Assembly (NCBI RefSeq): GCF_001038625.1
Contig: NZ_CP011803.1
Span: 5,580,001-5,644,000 of the forward strand
DNA length: 64,000 nt
Reading direction: 5' to 3'
Source: Clostridium carboxidivorans P7
Lineage (GTDB): Bacteria > Bacillota > Clostridia > Clostridiales > Clostridiaceae
In this document: piece after piece, positions 61,991 to 64,000 of the stretch
How positions within the stretch are numbered: the first letter of the stretch is position 1
Layout of the letters: each line of letters begins with the position of its first letter
The notes under the pieces: model-generated
The model's database searches: none
What the model was told of the DNA's origin: nothing
Seen by the model: the letters and a program-made list of their open reading frames with translations, nothing else
Made by a program: the position numbers and the translations under genes

Positions 61991-62028
61991 GGCATGCAAT
62001 ACATATAAAAGCATATGTGTTGCATGCC
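61991..62028. promoter_or_regulatory. Strong intercistronic hairpin between pbp and murE
   Basis: The 16-base arm GGCATGCAATACATAT (61991-62006) pairs with 62013-62028 (one G-T pair) around a 6-base loop. No T tract follows, so it is more likely an RNA-processing or stability hairpin in the dcw transcript than a terminator. Confidence 0.6.
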
Positions 62029-62063
62029 AATGCTATGTAAGAGAATTAAAAAGGGGTGTTTCT

Positions 62064-63515
62064 ATGAACTTGAAAAAAATATTAAAAGAGATAAAATATG
62101 AATTATTAAAGGGTAATGATGATCTGGAAATAAGGGAAATTCAGTATGATTCCAGAAATGTAAAAAGTGGAGATTTATTTGTGTGTATTGAGGGGTATAG
62201 CACAGATGGGCATAAATATGTAAGTAGTGCAGTAAGTAATGGAGCAGCGGCTGTTATTTGCAGTAAAGATATAGAAAATTTAACTGAATGTACAGTTATA
62301 AAAACTGAAGATACTAGAAAAGTTTTAGCATTAGCATCCGCAAATTATTATGATCATCCTTCGGATAAATTGAAGGTAATAGGTATAACAGGCACAAATG
62401 GAAAAACTACTTCAACATTTATGATGAAATCTATTTTAGAAGCTCAAGGATATAAGGTTGGACTTTTAGGAACTATAGCAAATTATGTTGGAGATAAAAA
62501 AATACCAGCTCATAGAACTACTCCGGAATCTTTAGAACTTCAAAAACTATTTGCAGAAATGGTGGAAGAAGGAGTCAACTATTGCATTATGGAAGTATCA
62601 TCACATTCATTATATCTAGATAGAGTATATGGTGTAAAATTTTGTCAAGCAATATTTACTAATTTAACAAGAGATCATTTAGATTTTCATAAGACCTTTG
62701 AAAATTATTATAATGCAAAACTTATATTATTTAAAAATACATTAAGTTCAGTAGTAAATATAGATGATGAATATGGTGAAAGAGTATATGAGGATTCAGA
62801 AGGAAAGAAGACTTCTTATGCTATAGATAAAGTTGCTGATGTTAAGGGAAGCAATTTACATATGCATTCTAGAGGAGTGGAGTTTGACATAACATACAAG
62901 AATGAAACTCAGCATATAAATTTAAATATACCAGGAAAATATAATGTTATGAATGCTCTTGGAAGTGCAGCGGCATGTTTAGGCGAAGGAATGAGTCTTG
63001 CAACTGTAAAAGAAGGGTTAGAAGCTATGCTATGTGTACCTGGAAGATGTGAAATAGTAACTAAAAATTATGACTTAGGTTATGAGGTTATAGTAGATTA
63101 TGCACATACTCCAGATGGATTGGAGAATATACTTAAAACTGCAAGAGAATTTACTAAAGGTAAACTTATAAGTGTCTTTGGCTGCGGCGGAGATAGAGAT
63201 AATACTAAGAGACCTATTATGGGAAAGATAGGTACAGAGCTAAGTGATAAAGCGGTTATTACTTCAGATAATCCTAGAACTGAGGATCCTATGTCCATAA
63301 TAAAAGAAGTTGTAGCAGGTGTAGAAAAAGATAATTATATTGTGGTAGAAAATAGAAGAGAAGCTATAAAAAAGGCTATGGAAATGGCAAAAAAAGATGA
63401 TGTTATAGTAGTAGCAGGAAAAGGACATGAAGATTATCAAATATTAAAGGATAAAACTATTCATTTTGACGAAAGAGAAGTAATTGCAGAAATTATAAAG
63501 GAATTGAATAAGTAG
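62064..63515 (+). CDS. murE: UDP-MurNAc-tripeptide synthetase MurE (meso-DAP type)
   Basis: A 483-residue Mur ligase: substrate-binding start (YDSRNVKSGDLFVCIEGYST), ATP loop GITGTNGKTTSTFMMKS, the carbamylated-Lys region, and DNPRTEDPM. The DNPR motif selects meso-diaminopimelate rather than lysine, so the peptidoglycan should be of the DAP type. AAGGGGTG precedes the ATG. Follows the PBP and precedes murF in the usual order. Confidence 0.96.
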   Translation: MNLKKILKEIKYELLKGNDDLEIREIQYDSRNVKSGDLFVCIEGYSTDGHKYVSSAVSNGAAAVICSKDIENLTECTVIKTEDTRKVLALASANYYDHPSDKLKVIGITGTNGKTTSTFMMKSILEAQGYKVGLLGTIANYVGDKKIPAHRTTPESLELQKLFAEMVEEGVNYCIMEVSSHSLYLDRVYGVKFCQAIFTNLTRDHLDFHKTFENYYNAKLILFKNTLSSVVNIDDEYGERVYEDSEGKKTSYAIDKVADVKGSNLHMHSRGVEFDITYKNETQHINLNIPGKYNVMNALGSAAACLGEGMSLATVKEGLEAMLCVPGRCEIVTKNYDLGYEVIVDYAHTPDGLENILKTAREFTKGKLISVFGCGGDRDNTKRPIMGKIGTELSDKAVITSDNPRTEDPMSIIKEVVAGVEKDNYIVVENRREAIKKAMEMAKKDDVIVVAGKGHEDYQILKDKTIHFDEREVIAEIIKELNK

Positions 63516-63530
63516 AAGGAGTGTATACAA

Positions 63531-64000
63531 TTGGAACATATGACCTTTGATGAGATAGTTAATGCAGTACAAGGAAAAGTTGTATTGCAGGGAAACTATG
63601 AAAAGTTTAATCAAATAAGTACGGATACGAGAAAAATAGATAAAGATGATATATTCATAGCCTTGAAAGGAGAAAATTTTAATGGAAATGAATATATAAA
63701 AGTTGCTAGTGATAATGGAGCATCTATGTGCATTATAGATGAAATTAAGTATAGAGAAGATGAAATAGAAAAGGGAACTACAATAATTAAAGTTGAAGAT
63801 ACTAAAAAAGCATTGCTGCAATTGGCTAAAGCTTATAGAAATAAGCTTAATTTAAAGGTAATAGGTATAACAGGATCTAATGGAAAAACATCTACAAAGG
63901 ATTTGTTAGCAGCAGCATTAAGTTCTAAATATAAAGTTTTTAAAACACAAGGAAATTTTAATAATGAGATAGGGCTTCCATTAATGATATTTAAACTTGA
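63531..64000 (+). CDS. murF: UDP-MurNAc-pentapeptide synthetase MurF, 3' end cut by window edge
   Basis: An open frame begins at TTG 63531 (GAAGGAG nine bases upstream; ATG 63540 is an alternative) and runs to the window end. The 156 visible residues show the Mur N-terminal domain (ISTDTRKIDKDDIFIALKGE) and the ATP loop GITGSNGKTSTKDLLAAAL, then TQGNFNNEIGLPL, a MurF signature. It adds D-Ala-D-Ala to the UDP-tripeptide made by MurE, 15 bases upstream. Confidence 0.92.
   Translation, partial: MEHMTFDEIVNAVQGKVVLQGNYEKFNQISTDTRKIDKDDIFIALKGENFNGNEYIKVASDNGASMCIIDEIKYREDEIEKGTTIIKVEDTKKALLQLAKAYRNKLNLKVIGITGSNGKTSTKDLLAAALSSKYKVFKTQGNFNNEIGLPLMIFKL

Noticed and set aside
1..64000. tRNA or rRNA genes, insertion sequences with transposases, prophage genes
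   Set aside because: I found no stretch with the required motifs anywhere in the window.

Overview
The window is low-GC, AT-rich DNA from a motile, endospore-forming Clostridium-like Firmicute. This rests on the strong purine-rich ribosome binding sites, the many TTG and GTG starts, the single long fla operon with a fused FliR-FlhB, CWB2-type surface proteins, and a dcw cluster with a SpoVD/FtsI-type PASTA penicillin-binding protein and a MurE with the DNPR motif of meso-diaminopimelate ligases. A species close to C. ljungdahlii or C. kluyveri is a guess from general look, not something the sequence proves.

Region 1 (1-11.6 kb) starts inside a nonulosonic-acid (pseudaminic/legionaminic type) sugar pathway: a PseB-like dehydratase cut by the edge, a PseG-like UDP-sugar hydrolase and an NAD-dependent epimerase. 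These probably serve flagellin glycosylation, as may a GT2-TPR glycosyltransferase further on. Between them lie an AAA ATPase-nuclease protein, a YjfB-like motility peptide, unknown coiled-coil proteins, a complete MntA-HepT toxin-antitoxin pair, an HD-GYP c-di-GMP phosphodiesterase and a short SSB.

Region 2 (11.6-24.6 kb) is a cell-surface island: two CWB2 wall-anchored proteins (one with leucine-rich repeats, one with Ig-like domains), a 1703-residue secreted multi-domain protein, and two small paralogous secreted proteins. The second of these sits behind a sigma-D type promoter and just ahead of a short flagellin.

Region 3 (25.0-47.3 kb) is one long co-directional flagellar operon: flgB-flgC-fliE-fliF-fliG-fliH-fliI-fliJ-fliK-flgD-(TIGR02530)-flgE-flbD-fliL-fliO-fliP-fliQ-fliR/flhB-flhA-flhF-flhG-PilZ-fliA-SwrB-like-small membrane ORF-flgF-flgG, ending at a clear terminator. 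fliM/fliN, motAB and che genes are absent from it. The small membrane ORF before flgF appears to start with ATT.

Region 4 (47.3-64 kb) holds a methionine-rich small protein, a CBS-domain pyrophosphatase, a Ca2+-type P-ATPase, an unknown basic protein, a Lon-family protease whose ATPase motifs look degenerate, YchF, and the start of the dcw cluster: mraZ-rsmH-ftsL-pbp-murE-murF (murF runs off the edge). mraZ is preceded by three 10-bp MraZ boxes. The two gene-poor stretches here hold the most unusual DNA in the window: two separate ~250-bp near-perfect palindromes between lon and ychF, and a ~270-bp element with 36-bp inverted ends upstream of mraZ, part of which recurs at 10.5 kb.
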